DNA from: Halobacillus karajensis
Lineage (GTDB): Bacteria > Bacillota > Bacilli > Bacillales > Halobacillaceae
DNA length: 64,000 nucleotides
NCBI RefSeq assembly: GCF_900108515.1
Contig: NZ_FNWW01000005.1
Location: 186,001 to 250,000 of the forward strand
Reading direction: 5' to 3'
Shown: piece after piece, positions 53,223 to 61,626 of the stretch
Numbering within the stretch: position 1 is the first letter of the stretch
Layout: each line of letters starts with the position of its first letter
Notes under the pieces: model-generated
What the model saw: the letters and a program-made list of their open reading frames with translations, nothing else
Told to the model about the DNA's origin: nothing
Databases searched by the model: none
Program-made: the position numbers and the translations under genes

Positions 53223-53254
53223 AAAAAGGACCCTTCAACTGGGTCCTTTTTTAC
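53223..53254 (+). terminator. Terminator after msrA
   Basis: AAAAAGGACCCTTCAACTGGGTCCTTTTTT hairpin with U-run. Confidence 0.92.
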
Positions 53255-53339
53255 ATGCCATCATAGGATTAACCATCTATCTAGTTCTCTTATCTAGAAG
53301 AACGGTTTTGCTTCTCCTGTATCGCCACATATCAGTCGA

Positions 53340-53744
53340 TTATTCATCATTCCCTCGGGAGGAATCCAGTGCTTTTATAAAATAAGCAGTAGGAAGAAGA
53401 ACTCCAACCCCAGATTCAATTAACGCAAAAAAGCGCGCGATCCCCACCGGGAGCATATCCCCATAACCGACACTCAGTATTGTCACTCCGCTAAAATAAA
53501 GAAGATCCAAAAAATCCGGGTCGAAAGGTTCTCTTGATGATAAACTGGTGACTAGAATGACCCTGTTTAGAGATAGAAGATAATAGAGGATAGCAAAACC
53601 TATCAAAATCCCAGTAAGCACGAAGAACAAATTTAAGAAAAGTGCTGTACTGAAGTACCCTTTTTTATAAGTCTTATTTCTAAAAAAGTAAAAAAGGTTC
53701 GTTAAAATAAATGCGATCGTAACAATAAAAAGTGCTTGACCCAT
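53340..53744 (-). CDS. Small two-pore-segment potassium channel protein
   Basis: Membrane protein of 134 residues behind AAAGGAG. Segments lie at about 3-22, 33-58 and 102-125. A pore loop between the last two carries the K+ filter TILSVGYGD at 88-96 (usual TVGYGD; the Ser91 change keeps the VGYGD core). There is no RCK/TrkA ligand-binding domain, so this is the bare Ion_trans_2 type. It would conduct K+ passively, possibly aiding osmotic balance. It is divergent from eutH. Confidence 0.87.
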   Translation of the reverse strand: MGQALFIVTIAFILTNLFYFFRNKTYKKGYFSTALFLNLFFVLTGILIGFAILYYLLSLNRVILVTSLSSREPFDPDFLDLLYFSGVTILSVGYGDMLPVGIARFFALIESGVGVLLPTAYFIKALDSSRGNDE

Positions 53745-53894
53745 TTTTCATCTCCTTTCTGTATTTTTTGGATCATGGGTTTTTTAGAAAAGTTGTTCCC
53801 CGTCTGAAATAGGGAAAAGGCATCATTTAGGAACTCCTACCCGTTGGATAAGTTCTAATAAACTTGAATTTTTTATGAAAGGGGATGGGAAACC

Positions 53895-55031
53895 ATGTGG
53901 TTCAATGAGGCGATTTTAATTGTCATGTGCATCTTTATGGTACTCGGAGCTCTAGATTACTACATCCTTGATCATCGCTTGTCATTGGGATGGCGTTTTT
54001 ATGAAGCCTTTATGATGATGGGGCCGCTTGCCCTCTCAATGGTGGGAATTATTTCTCTCGCCCCTGTTCTCTCTGAATGGCTGGCACCGTTGATCAGTCC
54101 ACTTTTTTTATGGTTTGGTGCAGATCCTTCTATGTTTGCCTCCATGATGCTTGCCATTGATATGGGAGCGTACCCTTTAGCGGAGTCATTAGCTATGGAA
54201 GAAAAAGCGGCTGTTTTTTCGTGGGCGCTTTTAGGGACAATGATGGGACCCACCTTGGTTTTTACAATTCCCGTGGCACTGACAATTATAAAAAAGGAGG
54301 ATCGTCCGTTTTTTTCCAAGGGGATCCTTGCTGGTTTAATTACTGTTCCCGTGGGCTGCTTTATCGGAGGAGTTTTGGCTGGTTATGAGTGGTCTTGGCT
54401 GGTTCGAAACCTTACCCCTGCTATTTTACTATCAGTGTTCATCGGTGCTGGTCTTTGGCTTTTTACGAATATTACGATTCGATTGTTTTCGTATTTTGGA
54501 AAAGCGGTTGAGATTATCATTATAACGGGACTGATTTTCATCATTATTGAGACACTGACGGACTTTGTCATCATACAAGGAATGGCCCCCTTATCGGAAG
54601 GAGTTATCATTGTCGGGAGGATTACGGTAACATTGGCCGGGGCCTATCCTCTGGTCGCTTTTATTAATCAACGGGGGGAGAAGATAATGAGGCGTTTAAG
54701 TGAAAAAACGGGGATGAACGTAGCCTCCTTAACAGGATTGATTGCTTCGACAGCCCACCATTTACCAATGCTTGCAACAATGAAGGACATGGATCGAAGA
54801 GGGAAAACAGTGAATGCTGCGTTCGCGGTAAGCGGGGCTTTTGTCGTAGGCAGCCATTTTGCTTTTGTTGCCAGTGTTGAAAAAGCCATGATTTTTCCTG
54901 TCCTTATAGGGAAATTGACAGCGGGTATTTTAGCTGTTGGGCTTGCTTTATGGATGACAAGAGAAAATGAGGGAAATCATTCTTATCTTATAGAAGAGGA
55001 AGCAGCCACAAAAAATCTCCCAAATAAATAA
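53895..55031 (+). CDS. eutH: Ethanolamine permease EutH
   Basis: Membrane protein of 378 residues with about ten segments; AAGGGGATGGG before the ATG. EutH features: MMMGPLALSMVGIISLAPVL, DPSMFASMMLAIDMGAYPLAESLA, GTMMGPTLVFTIPVAL and the C-terminal ASTAHHLPMLATMKDMDRRGKTVNAAFAVSGAFVVGSHFAFVAS. EutH admits ethanolamine, most important at low external pH. No eutBC lyase, reactivase or shell genes are in the window, so this is an orphan copy; a role in another amine or lipid head-group pathway is possible. Confidence 0.9.
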   Translation: MWFNEAILIVMCIFMVLGALDYYILDHRLSLGWRFYEAFMMMGPLALSMVGIISLAPVLSEWLAPLISPLFLWFGADPSMFASMMLAIDMGAYPLAESLAMEEKAAVFSWALLGTMMGPTLVFTIPVALTIIKKEDRPFFSKGILAGLITVPVGCFIGGVLAGYEWSWLVRNLTPAILLSVFIGAGLWLFTNITIRLFSYFGKAVEIIIITGLIFIIIETLTDFVIIQGMAPLSEGVIIVGRITVTLAGAYPLVAFINQRGEKIMRRLSEKTGMNVASLTGLIASTAHHLPMLATMKDMDRRGKTVNAAFAVSGAFVVGSHFAFVASVEKAMIFPVLIGKLTAGILAVGLALWMTRENEGNHSYLIEEEAATKNLPNK

Positions 55032-55061
55032 ACCATCCCCCTATAAATGGGGGACGGTTTC
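55029..55061 (+). terminator. Terminator after eutH
   Basis: AAACCATCCCCCTATAAATGGGGGACGGTTT at the stop codon; no long U-run. Confidence 0.75.
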
Positions 55062-55150
55062 CCACTATATATTAAAGCTCATGTGGATTTTCAATAAAGC
55101 TCCCTTATTCGATTTGCTCGGTTTCGAGATATTTTGTGGTGTGAAATAGA

Positions 55151-55350
55151 GATGAGAAGCTACTCGCTTTCCGCGAGAAAGACGCCAAGCCTCTTTCGTG
55201 CTGCGTCTAGTGGGGTCTCGCCATTCGCAAGGAGTCTCGCATCTTCCCATCCCCATGACCATAATGAGTAGCTCTAAAACTGCTGAAAATGAAAGAAAGG
55301 ACCGGTGAATCGCATAGAGAATGATTCCGCTCACATATGGCAAGAGTTGT
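55151..55350 (-). repeat. Composite intergenic repeat, copy 2 (inverse orientation)
   Basis: Read on the minus strand, 55350-55241 reproduces module B of the 36.4-kb repeat: CTTGCCATATGTGAG, CACCGG, TTTAGAGCTA and TCATTATGGTCATGGGGA. Module A' (55151-55251) is a different GC-rich imperfect palindrome (GATGAGAAG.../...CTTCCCATC) containing CGCTTTCCGCG and GGAGTCTCGC. The 115-codon minus-strand frame across it is repeat sequence, not a gene. Confidence 0.7.
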
Positions 55351-55451
55351 TCTCTATCGTCCCTAAACCATCCCAAGATACCTCGGAATCGAGTCTTCCA
55401 GATCACTGACATTTAAGCGAATGAAAATACCAGATAATAATAGCTTAGTTA

Positions 55452-55721
55452 TTAAATGAAACTTTGCATAGGATTGAAAAAGAAATACACCGGAAGAATA
55501 AACAAAATCATACCAGCCTGTAGACAGCTCCCAATAATGTGCAAACCTTTTCTCCTACCGCAAAGTGTCTCTGGGGAAAAGTGTCCGAGCGACTTGTTCA
55601 CATACAGTAAGCTCCTTTTAAAGAGGAAATTGATAAGAGGAAAGAAGATGGACATCATTCCTAATACCAGAGATGTTACTGCTTTTTGTCCCCCGTCCTC
55701 ATTTCGTATATTTGTTCGCAT
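55452..55721 (-). CDS. Possible small membrane protein (DUF4190-like, perhaps degraded)
   Basis: Open frame of 89 codons from an ATG that overlaps the ykuK 3' end by 23 bases; no good ribosome site. KAVTSLVLGMMSIFFPLINFL and KGLHIIGSCLQAGMILFILPVYFFF resemble the two membrane hairpins of DUF4190-type proteins, but the stretch between them (FKRSLLYVNKSLGHFSPETLCGRR) fits poorly. It may be a diverged or frame-damaged copy. Low confidence. Confidence 0.35.
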   Translation of the reverse strand: MRTNIRNEDGGQKAVTSLVLGMMSIFFPLINFLFKRSLLYVNKSLGHFSPETLCGRRKGLHIIGSCLQAGMILFILPVYFFFNPMQSFI

Positions 55722-56223
55722 AACTGCTTGCAACGATAGAGTCCGGTTTAATTTTAGGCTCCATACCCAGTGATTCAATTCTGGCGACCATTTCATTGAC
55801 ATACACTCTTGTCCTGTTCCGTTCTCCACTTCCAATATCAATATGTCCTTCTATTGTAAAAGTCGCGCCTTTATAGATATAGGGGAGGACAACTTCAATG
55901 AGTTCGTTTTTCTTCTGCTCAGTAAATAAGGAAGCGACCTGTTCTGTAAGAGAAGTTTCATAGGAAATCCGTTCATGAAGAGTGGTCATCTGTCTGTGGA
56001 CCAGTTCTTTGCGAAAACATGCCCAAGCGCCTTTTCCTACCCGTTGGATAACGATACCTGTAATAAACAGGGTATGAGAGGGATGAACTTGAGAATCGGT
56101 TCCCATCATTAGTTTGTAATTCCCAATTGGATCAGTTTTCATGAAAGTTAAAATGTGAGAAAAAACTTCTTCAAATTTCATTTTTTTATGGGTGAGGTTT
56201 TGAAACACATCGGATTGGTTCAC
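55699..56223 (-). CDS. ykuK: YkuK-family RNase H-like protein (DUF458)
   Basis: Protein of 174 residues. The GTG at 56223 is chosen because AAAGGAG lies nine bases upstream and residues NQSDVFQNLTHKKMKFEEV align with the known start of YkuK; 20 upstream codons are open without a ribosome site. YLMIGTDSQ-like LMMGTDSQVHPSHTLFITGIVIQRVGKGAWACFRKE and the end EGHIDIGSG...MEPKIKPDSIVASSYANKYTK are the DUF458/YkuK signature, an RNase H-like fold. In B. subtilis YkuK is a sporulation-associated protein of unknown activity. It faces away from the P-loop kinase gene. Confidence 0.9.
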   Translation of the reverse strand: MNQSDVFQNLTHKKMKFEEVFSHILTFMKTDPIGNYKLMMGTDSQVHPSHTLFITGIVIQRVGKGAWACFRKELVHRQMTTLHERISYETSLTEQVASLFTEQKKNELIEVVLPYIYKGATFTIEGHIDIGSGERNRTRVYVNEMVARIESLGMEPKIKPDSIVASSYANKYTK

Positions 56224-56461
56224 ATTAGCCAACTCCTTTATTTTTTCAAAAGAGGGATTGTACGTCATGAGTTTTGTGACCATTCTGTTATTAAGATATT
56301 CATAGACCTACTTGAAAGATAACATGAATTTAACGAGAGTATGTGTCAAGGGCAGGGGATTTATGTAAAACCTTTACAATAAAAATGTGGAATGATTGAT
56401 TTTTTTGTGATGAGTCATATGGTGTGAAAAATATAATTCTGAGTGAAAGGGGGATGAACAA

Positions 56462-56989
56462 GTGAAAGAAGCGAGAGTTATGCAGAGTATTCCACCTCTA
56501 AACGAAGGGGAACGATTTATTTTGGGGATTGATGGTCTTAGCAGATCTGGAAAAACGACACTAGCTAAAAATTTAGAGCCATTACTTCAAGAACGGTTTC
56601 ATCCATGGTTTGTCTTCCACATGGATGATTATATTGTAGAATGGGAAAAACGCTATCTTACCGGACATGAACCCTGGTATGAATATTATTATTTGCAGTG
56701 GGATGTGGAGGCATTAACCCGAGACCTTTTTCAACCCATGAGAGAAAAAGGTCTTGGGTTACCAGATACCGCTGGGATTATTGTGGAAGGGGTATTCCTT
56801 CAGCGGGAGGAATGGTGTAGATACTTCGATTATGTGATCTATTTACAATGGCCCAGGCAGGAAAGGTTTCAAAGAGAAAGTGAGGAAACAAGAAAAAAAC
56901 AGGAAAAGTTTAAGGAACGCTACTGGAAGGCCGAAGATTATTATTTACAAACGGTAAAGCCTGAAACTAAGGCGAATCTCGTTCTTTGA
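56462..56989 (+). CDS. Uridine-kinase-like P-loop kinase
   Basis: Protein of 175 residues; GTG start behind AAGGGGG. Walker A GLSRSGKTTLAKNL is at about 26-39, then FHMDDYIVEWEKRY (substrate-binding Asp pair as in uridine/pantothenate kinases), LQWDVEALTRDLFQPM, a Walker B-like TAGIIVEGVFLQREEW and a basic lid ERFQRESEETRKKQEKFKERY. It belongs to the uridine kinase-like group often called kinase in Bacillus genomes; the substrate is not established. A palindromic hairpin follows. Confidence 0.82.
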   Translation: MKEARVMQSIPPLNEGERFILGIDGLSRSGKTTLAKNLEPLLQERFHPWFVFHMDDYIVEWEKRYLTGHEPWYEYYYLQWDVEALTRDLFQPMREKGLGLPDTAGIIVEGVFLQREEWCRYFDYVIYLQWPRQERFQRESEETRKKQEKFKERYWKAEDYYLQTVKPETKANLVL

Positions 56990-57009
56990 AATATATCGAA
57001 TAGGTAAAA

Positions 57010-57043
57010 GGAGAGAAGGTACCTTCTCTCCAATGCTTTTTTG
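57010..57043 (+). terminator. Terminator-like hairpin after kinase gene
   Basis: GGAGAGAAGGTACCTTCTCTCC perfect 22-base palindrome followed by AATGCTTTTTT. Confidence 0.7.
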
Positions 57044-57064
57044 ATAACCACTATTTGATAATCA

Positions 57065-57295
57065 CTAAATGATAAAGATCCATACAAGGATAAGCGTGAC
57101 GGCAAATGTGATTACGTAGATGGTTGTCAGCAACGGGATGCTGCCACTGTTGTTGTGGTCATCTTTCAATTGCTTTGCATCATCCTCTGCTGAAGTTGTG
57201 TTCTCAGGCTTCATTACATTTCTGGCAATAACGATCGTCCCTACAAGGGCAATAATGGAAGCGATGGTGACGAGCACATAATAAAGAGGGTACAT
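57065..57295 (-). CDS. Small two-segment membrane protein
   Basis: A 76-residue protein from the ATG at 57295 (GAGGAG eight bases upstream; 16 earlier open codons rejected). Membrane segments lie at about 3-25 and 52-74, joined by a polar acidic loop (PENTTSAEDDAKQLKDDHNN). It is not assigned to any family by me. It follows argS on the same strand by 71 bases and could be transcribed with it if the argS terminator is absent; none is obvious. Confidence 0.7.
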   Translation of the reverse strand: MYPLYYVLVTIASIIALVGTIVIARNVMKPENTTSAEDDAKQLKDDHNNSGSIPLLTTIYVITFAVTLILVWIFII

Positions 57296-57366
57296 AAAAT
57301 CCGCTCCTCTAATCATACTTATTCTAATTATAATAGATAACATGTATTTGCGGAACCATTCTCTTC

Positions 57367-59049
57367 TTACATATGGTCAGGGGCCTCGATGCCGAGGAGG
57401 GATAGTCCTTCTTTTAATTGTAGCTTTACAGCATAAATTAAGGTAAGGAGCTCCTGGGACTCATCGCTTCCAATAATTTTTGTATGGGCGTAAAATCTGT
57501 TGAAGTTTTTCGCTAGTTCCAGAAGATGCTTCGCCATTTTTGATGGATCGTATTCTTTAAAGGCCTTTTCAATAATTTCGGGGAAAAGTCGCAGCGTCTT
57601 TATGACCGGCCAAGCCGATTCACTCTGGATACTAGTGACAGCTTCTTCTGGATTAAAGTTCCCTTTCTCAAGCAGAGAGGTTGTTCGTGCATGAGCGTAC
57701 TGTAAATATGGAGCGGTATGACCTTCGAATGTGAGCATCTCTTCTAAGGAGAATTCGACATCGTTGCGGCGGTCGTGTTTCAAATCATGAAAAATAACAG
57801 CTCCGACCCCGACTTGTTGAGCTACGGTGTGACGATCTTCCAAATACGGGTTCTTTTCTTCAATATTTTTGGCTGCCTGTTTGATAGCTTCTTCTAAAGC
57901 TTGTTCCAGCAAAACTGTTTTTCCTTGCCGGGTGGACATTTTCTTTCCGTCTTGCAGCATCATCCCAAATGATATATGTTTCAAGTTTTCTGCCCATTGA
58001 AATCCGGCTTTCTTAAGTACTTGTTTGACCTGTTGGAAATGGAGGGTTTGCTCTTGGCCGACAACGTAAAGAACTTCCTCAAAATTATAGGTGCGTTGAC
58101 GATCTATGGCCGCCGTTAAATCACGGGTGGCATAAATCGTGGTTCCATTACTTTTACGAATTAAACATGGAGGCAAACCTTCTTCATCGAGGCGGATGAT
58201 CTGAGCACCTTCGGATTCTTCCAGTAATCCTTTTTCTTTCAACAAACCTATGGTTCCTTCCATTTTGTTGTTGTAATAAGCTTCTCCACGCGTTAAGTCG
58301 AATTCAATGCCTAAGAGATCATAGATTTTTTCAAACTCAGAAAGGGACACATCCTTGAACCATTTCCAAAGAGTAACCGCTTCTTCGTCATTGTCTTCAA
58401 GCTTTTTGAACCAACTTCGTCCTTCTTCGATTAATGAAGGGTCAACCTCAGCAGCTTTGTGGAATTCCACATACACTCTTGTTAGTTCTTGAATGGGGTT
58501 CTCCTTTAATTGTTCTTCATTGCCCCATTTCAAGTATGCGGCCAGCAGTTTGCCAAACTGTGTACCATAATCTCCAATATAATTGATTTTTACTGTTTCG
58601 TATCCACATTTTTTCGCTAGGTTAGCCAGTGCATTTCCTATGACGGTGGATCTTAAATGCCCCATGGAAAAAGGCTTGGCGATATTGGGGGCAGACATAT
58701 CAAGAACAATTGATTTTCCTTTGCCAAATTCATGGGAACCATAAGCTGCTGGGTCCTGAAAAATCTGTTGCAACATATGATTAGCTACAAATGTCTGATC
58801 AAGAAAAACATTCACATATCCTCCCATTGGTTTAACCTTATGAAAAACAGGGTGCTTGATTTGTTGTGCTATTTCTTCGGCAATTAGGTTCGGGTTCTTT
58901 CGTAATGTTTTCGCTAATGGGAAACAGGGGAAGGCTAAATCGCCATGTGACTCCTGTTTTGGAATTTCAATTACATTCAGTACCCAATTCCTTGGGTACT
59001 CTTCACCTAGTATATGAGCTATTTGCAGAGCGAGAATTTGTTTTTCCAT
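57367..59049 (-). CDS. argS: Arginyl-tRNA synthetase
   Basis: Class I synthetase of 560 residues from the ATG at 59049 (GGAGGTGCTTGTC upstream). An N-terminal additional domain (1-110) is followed by the HIGH-type motif SAPNIAKPFSMGHLRSTVIGN, the KMSK-type KMSTRQGKTVLL, and an anticodon-binding helical domain ending LSLLGIEAPDHM with the DALR pattern (FNRFYAHTKIIG). It charges tRNA-Arg. An Arg T-box and promoter lie in the leader, so uncharged tRNA-Arg induces it. Confidence 0.95.
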   Translation of the reverse strand: MEKQILALQIAHILGEEYPRNWVLNVIEIPKQESHGDLAFPCFPLAKTLRKNPNLIAEEIAQQIKHPVFHKVKPMGGYVNVFLDQTFVANHMLQQIFQDPAAYGSHEFGKGKSIVLDMSAPNIAKPFSMGHLRSTVIGNALANLAKKCGYETVKINYIGDYGTQFGKLLAAYLKWGNEEQLKENPIQELTRVYVEFHKAAEVDPSLIEEGRSWFKKLEDNDEEAVTLWKWFKDVSLSEFEKIYDLLGIEFDLTRGEAYYNNKMEGTIGLLKEKGLLEESEGAQIIRLDEEGLPPCLIRKSNGTTIYATRDLTAAIDRQRTYNFEEVLYVVGQEQTLHFQQVKQVLKKAGFQWAENLKHISFGMMLQDGKKMSTRQGKTVLLEQALEEAIKQAAKNIEEKNPYLEDRHTVAQQVGVGAVIFHDLKHDRRNDVEFSLEEMLTFEGHTAPYLQYAHARTTSLLEKGNFNPEEAVTSIQSESAWPVIKTLRLFPEIIEKAFKEYDPSKMAKHLLELAKNFNRFYAHTKIIGSDESQELLTLIYAVKLQLKEGLSLLGIEAPDHM

Positions 59050-59091
59050 GACAAGCACCTCCAAAGTAATTATGAAATTCATAGAGAATAT

Positions 59092-59122
59092 AAAAAACCT
59101 CGTCTCTAAAAGAGACGAGGTT
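59092..59122 (-). terminator. T-box-controlled terminator of argS leader
   Basis: On the minus strand AACCTCGTCTC-TTTT-GAGACGAGGTT followed by a U-run, directly after the T-box motif. Confidence 0.93.
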
Positions 59123-59320
59123 AGGCTCGCGGTACCACTCTTATAGCTTTATCAGCCACTTGAAGTTGTTAACGGGGACGACCCCGGCTATCCCTACTCT
59201 TTCGTTCAGGAAAGCTTCTCAAAAGTCCGTTTCACCACAGAAACCTTGTTCAGGCTTTCACCAACCCTGACTCGCTATACTGATTCCATGCAGTTACTCT
59301 CTTTTTCTTTGAATTTCAAT
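59092..59320 (-). promoter_or_regulatory. T-box leader of argS
   Basis: On the minus strand: AGTAACTGCATGGAATCAG opens Stem I, then AGCGAG, GGTTGGTGAAAGCC and the specifier strand GTGAAACGGACTTTTGAG, followed by the T-box AGAGTGGTACCGCG at about 59127-59141 and the terminator. The triplet in the usual specifier position (after GAAA and before ACTTTTGAG) reads CGG, an arginine codon, in agreement with the downstream argS. Confidence 0.93.
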
Positions 59321-59330
59321 ATTTGAAAAA

Positions 59331-59359
59331 ATTATAACGGAAAGATTCTTCTTTTGCAA
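59331..59359 (-). promoter_or_regulatory. Sigma-A promoter of argS leader
   Basis: On the minus strand TTGCAA, 17 bases, TATAAT: a near-consensus promoter whose start site falls just ahead of T-box Stem I. Confidence 0.85.
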
Positions 59360-59419
59360 TCTCCTCTAAGAGAATAACCCTCTATATTTTAGGTGAACAT
59401 ACAAACGAGGTGATCGTAA

Positions 59420-60034
59420 ATGGATTGGATTTGGAAGGCTATTCTAATTATAATCGTAGGTACAATAATCTTAAGAATTGCAGGAAGAAAGTCGATCTCG
59501 CAAATGACTTTGTCACAGACCGTAATAATGATCGCGATCGGATCATTATTGATTCAGCCGGTAGCCGGGAAAAATATATGGGTGACCTTCGGTGTGGGTG
59601 GCGTTCTTGTCTTGACGTTAATTATGATGGAGTTTACACAGCTGAAGTTTGACTTTATGGAACGGTTTTTGACAGGCAGATCTATATCCATTATAGAAAA
59701 TGGGCAATTAAATGAGAAAAACTTGAAGAAATTACGCTTTACTGTGGATCAATTAGAGATGAAGTTAAGGCAAACGAATATCACTTCCATAGCTGACCTC
59801 AAGTCGGCTACTCTTGAGCCTAATGGCCAGGTGGGGTATGAGCTAAAGGAAGAGAAAAGGCCGGCAACCAAAAAAGATATCGATGACCTTAATCAGCAGA
59901 TCCAGTCATTAAGGCAAATGTTAAATCCAAATCAGGCGGCTCAGCCTGCTGATACACTTCCACCTGCCGAAGACCTTTTCAAGGAAGTTGAAACGAAACA
60001 GCATCAACAAGTCCATCCTGATCGATTAAATTGA
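59420..60034 (+). CDS. DUF421 membrane protein (YetF/YrbG type)
   Basis: Protein of 204 residues behind GAGGTGATCG. Two or three N-terminal membrane segments (residues 4-75) precede the cytoplasmic DUF421 domain. Family hallmarks: RIAGRKSISQMTLSQTVIMIAIGSLLIQP, the beta motif RSISIIENGQLNEKNLKKLRFTVDQLEMKLRQTNITSIADLKSATLEPNGQVGYEL. A polar tail rich in Gln and Pro ends it. B. subtilis relatives YetF and YdfS have been linked to spore membranes and germinant or phosphatidylserine functions only loosely; role unknown. Confidence 0.88.
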   Translation: MDWIWKAILIIIVGTIILRIAGRKSISQMTLSQTVIMIAIGSLLIQPVAGKNIWVTFGVGGVLVLTLIMMEFTQLKFDFMERFLTGRSISIIENGQLNEKNLKKLRFTVDQLEMKLRQTNITSIADLKSATLEPNGQVGYELKEEKRPATKKDIDDLNQQIQSLRQMLNPNQAAQPADTLPPAEDLFKEVETKQHQQVHPDRLN

Positions 60035-60095
60035 GTGGGGTTTTATACAGGCATTCTTGACTGTTCCTTGATACAATAGAAATGAGGTGAGACAA

Positions 60096-60425
60096 GTGGA
60101 ATCCGTACACTCAATTGAAGAATTGCTCACATTTGTTCGCGAACAACCGCTATCTATGGTTTATGTTTCGCGACCTAGCTGTTCGGTCTGTCATGGGCTG
60201 GAGCCACAAGTCGAAAATTTGTTGGGTGATTACCCAAAGGTTAAAGTGAGAGAGGTAAACGCTGATGAAGTTCCTGAGGTGGCTGGAGAATTTTCGGTTA
60301 TGACAGTCCCGGCTGTTCTGATTTATTCGGGTGGAAAAGAATTATTCCGAAAAGCACGTTTTGTGCCGATTCGTGATCTGGATCAACAACTTGCTAAATG
60401 GAATTATTTCATTAACGAAGAGTGA
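60096..60425 (+). CDS. Thioredoxin-family protein
   Basis: A 109-residue thioredoxin-fold protein from the GTG at 60096 (GAGGTG six bases upstream). The active-site motif is PSCSVCHGLEPQVENLL, i.e. Cys-Ser-Val-Cys instead of thioredoxin CGPC, and the cis-Pro loop is VMTVPAVLIY. Cytoplasmic, without a signal peptide. It resembles the YdbP/YtpP group of Bacillus thioredoxin-like proteins, with a role in thiol exchange likely but partner unknown. Confidence 0.87.
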   Translation: MESVHSIEELLTFVREQPLSMVYVSRPSCSVCHGLEPQVENLLGDYPKVKVREVNADEVPEVAGEFSVMTVPAVLIYSGGKELFRKARFVPIRDLDQQLAKWNYFINEE

Positions 60426-60460
60426 AACATCTGTTGTTTTTTTAACAGGTGTTTTTTTGT
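60426..60460 (+). terminator. Terminator after thioredoxin-like gene
   Basis: AACATCTGTT-GTTTTTTT-AACAGGTGTTTTTTT. Confidence 0.85.
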
Positions 60461-60657
60461 TTGGACGAAAGCAGGGATGAATAAACTGATAATTCAATTA
60501 ATTTTGCTTTCTCGGGCTTTTCTTAAAAATTCAATGCGCAAATATAACGCTGAGACGAGATTATTTACGGTGAGAAGCGATGAATCCGAAATACCTCTCC
60601 TTGAAACCGTTTACACTAACTAATTGGCTCTTATAGACCCGACTTGCCAAAAACCCC

Positions 60658-60685
60658 TTGAATAAGTTTAGCCCAGTGTTATGAT
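60658..60685 (+). promoter_or_regulatory. Promoter of proC-proB-proA operon
   Basis: TTGAAT, 16 bases, TATGAT. The leader to the proC start is only about 50 bases, too short for a T-box, unlike proline-biosynthetic operons of Bacillus that use a Pro T-box. Confidence 0.6.
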
Positions 60686-60744
60686 GAGAAACGTCTTGAA
60701 TAAAGAAGCGAACAAAAAATGCGAACGGGAGAGATTAACCCATT

Positions 60745-61587
60745 ATGATCAAACAAACGATTGCTTTTTTAGGTGCAGGCTCTATGGCTGAAGCGATGAT
60801 TTCAGGCATGGTGGAATCCGGCAATATTCCAGCTGAGAAGATCATCGTGACCAATAGAAGTAATCAGGAACGTTTAAATAAGATCAATGAAAAATATGGT
60901 GTACGCACAGTATTAAAAGATGACTTGAATTTTGCAGAAGTCGACCAGCTTATATTGGCGATGAAGCCGAAAGACATTGATGGGGTCCTTGCAGAATTGA
61001 AAGATCAGTTGACCCCTAATCAAGTACTTGTCTCTGTTCTTGCAGGCATTTCAACATCGTATATGGAAGACCGTTTAAATGACGGGCAACAAGTCATCCG
61101 TGTGATGCCGAACACTTCTAGTATGCTGCGTGAATCTGCAACAGCCATCACCCCAGGGCGATACACAGATATGGACAATGTCCGTGTCGCTAAAGAGCTT
61201 CTACAATCCATTGGTGAAGTTTTCGTTATTGAAGAAGATAAGATGGATGTATTTACAGGAATCGCTGGAAGCGGCCCTGCTTATTTCTACTATTTGATGG
61301 AACACATTGAGGAAACTGGACGTGCAGAAGGAATGGACCGCGAAACCCTTCGTGAAATTGGAGCACAAACATTACTGGGAGCAGCAAAAATGATGCTTGA
61401 GCGTGAAGAAAGCCCGACAGAACTCCGGGAAAACGTGACGTCCCCAAATGGAACGACAGCAGCTGGACTCCACGCCCTTGATGAAGCTGGCGGAGGGTAT
61501 GCCATTTCGGAAGCGATCAAAGGTGCAGCCAGTCGTTCTAAAGAATTAAGTAAGGAATTGGAAGGACTACTTGTAGGCAGCAAATAA
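60745..61587 (+). CDS. proC: Pyrroline-5-carboxylate reductase (ProH/ProC)
   Basis: NADPH-dependent reductase of 280 residues. Rossmann loop FLGAGSMAEAMI is at residues 8-19, then MKPKDI, VSVLAGIST, VMPNTSSMLRES and the P5CR signature TGIAGSGPAYFYYLMEHIEETGRAEGM with NVTSPNGTTAAGL. It makes proline in the last step. The order reductase-kinase-dehydrogenase equals proHJA of Halobacillus halophilus, the salt-induced route to proline as compatible solute. The ribosome site (GGGAGAG, 12 bases from the ATG) is loosely spaced. Confidence 0.94.
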   Translation: MIKQTIAFLGAGSMAEAMISGMVESGNIPAEKIIVTNRSNQERLNKINEKYGVRTVLKDDLNFAEVDQLILAMKPKDIDGVLAELKDQLTPNQVLVSVLAGISTSYMEDRLNDGQQVIRVMPNTSSMLRESATAITPGRYTDMDNVRVAKELLQSIGEVFVIEEDKMDVFTGIAGSGPAYFYYLMEHIEETGRAEGMDRETLREIGAQTLLGAAKMMLEREESPTELRENVTSPNGTTAAGLHALDEAGGGYAISEAIKGAASRSKELSKELEGLLVGSK

Positions 61588-61626
61588 TCGTAGCAAATGG
61601 AAGCGAAAATGTTAACCAGGAGTGAT

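Noticed and set aside
55065-55412. Minus-strand ORF of 115 codons
   Set aside because: Covers the second repeat copy and the eutH terminator; no ribosome site and no independent protein pattern.
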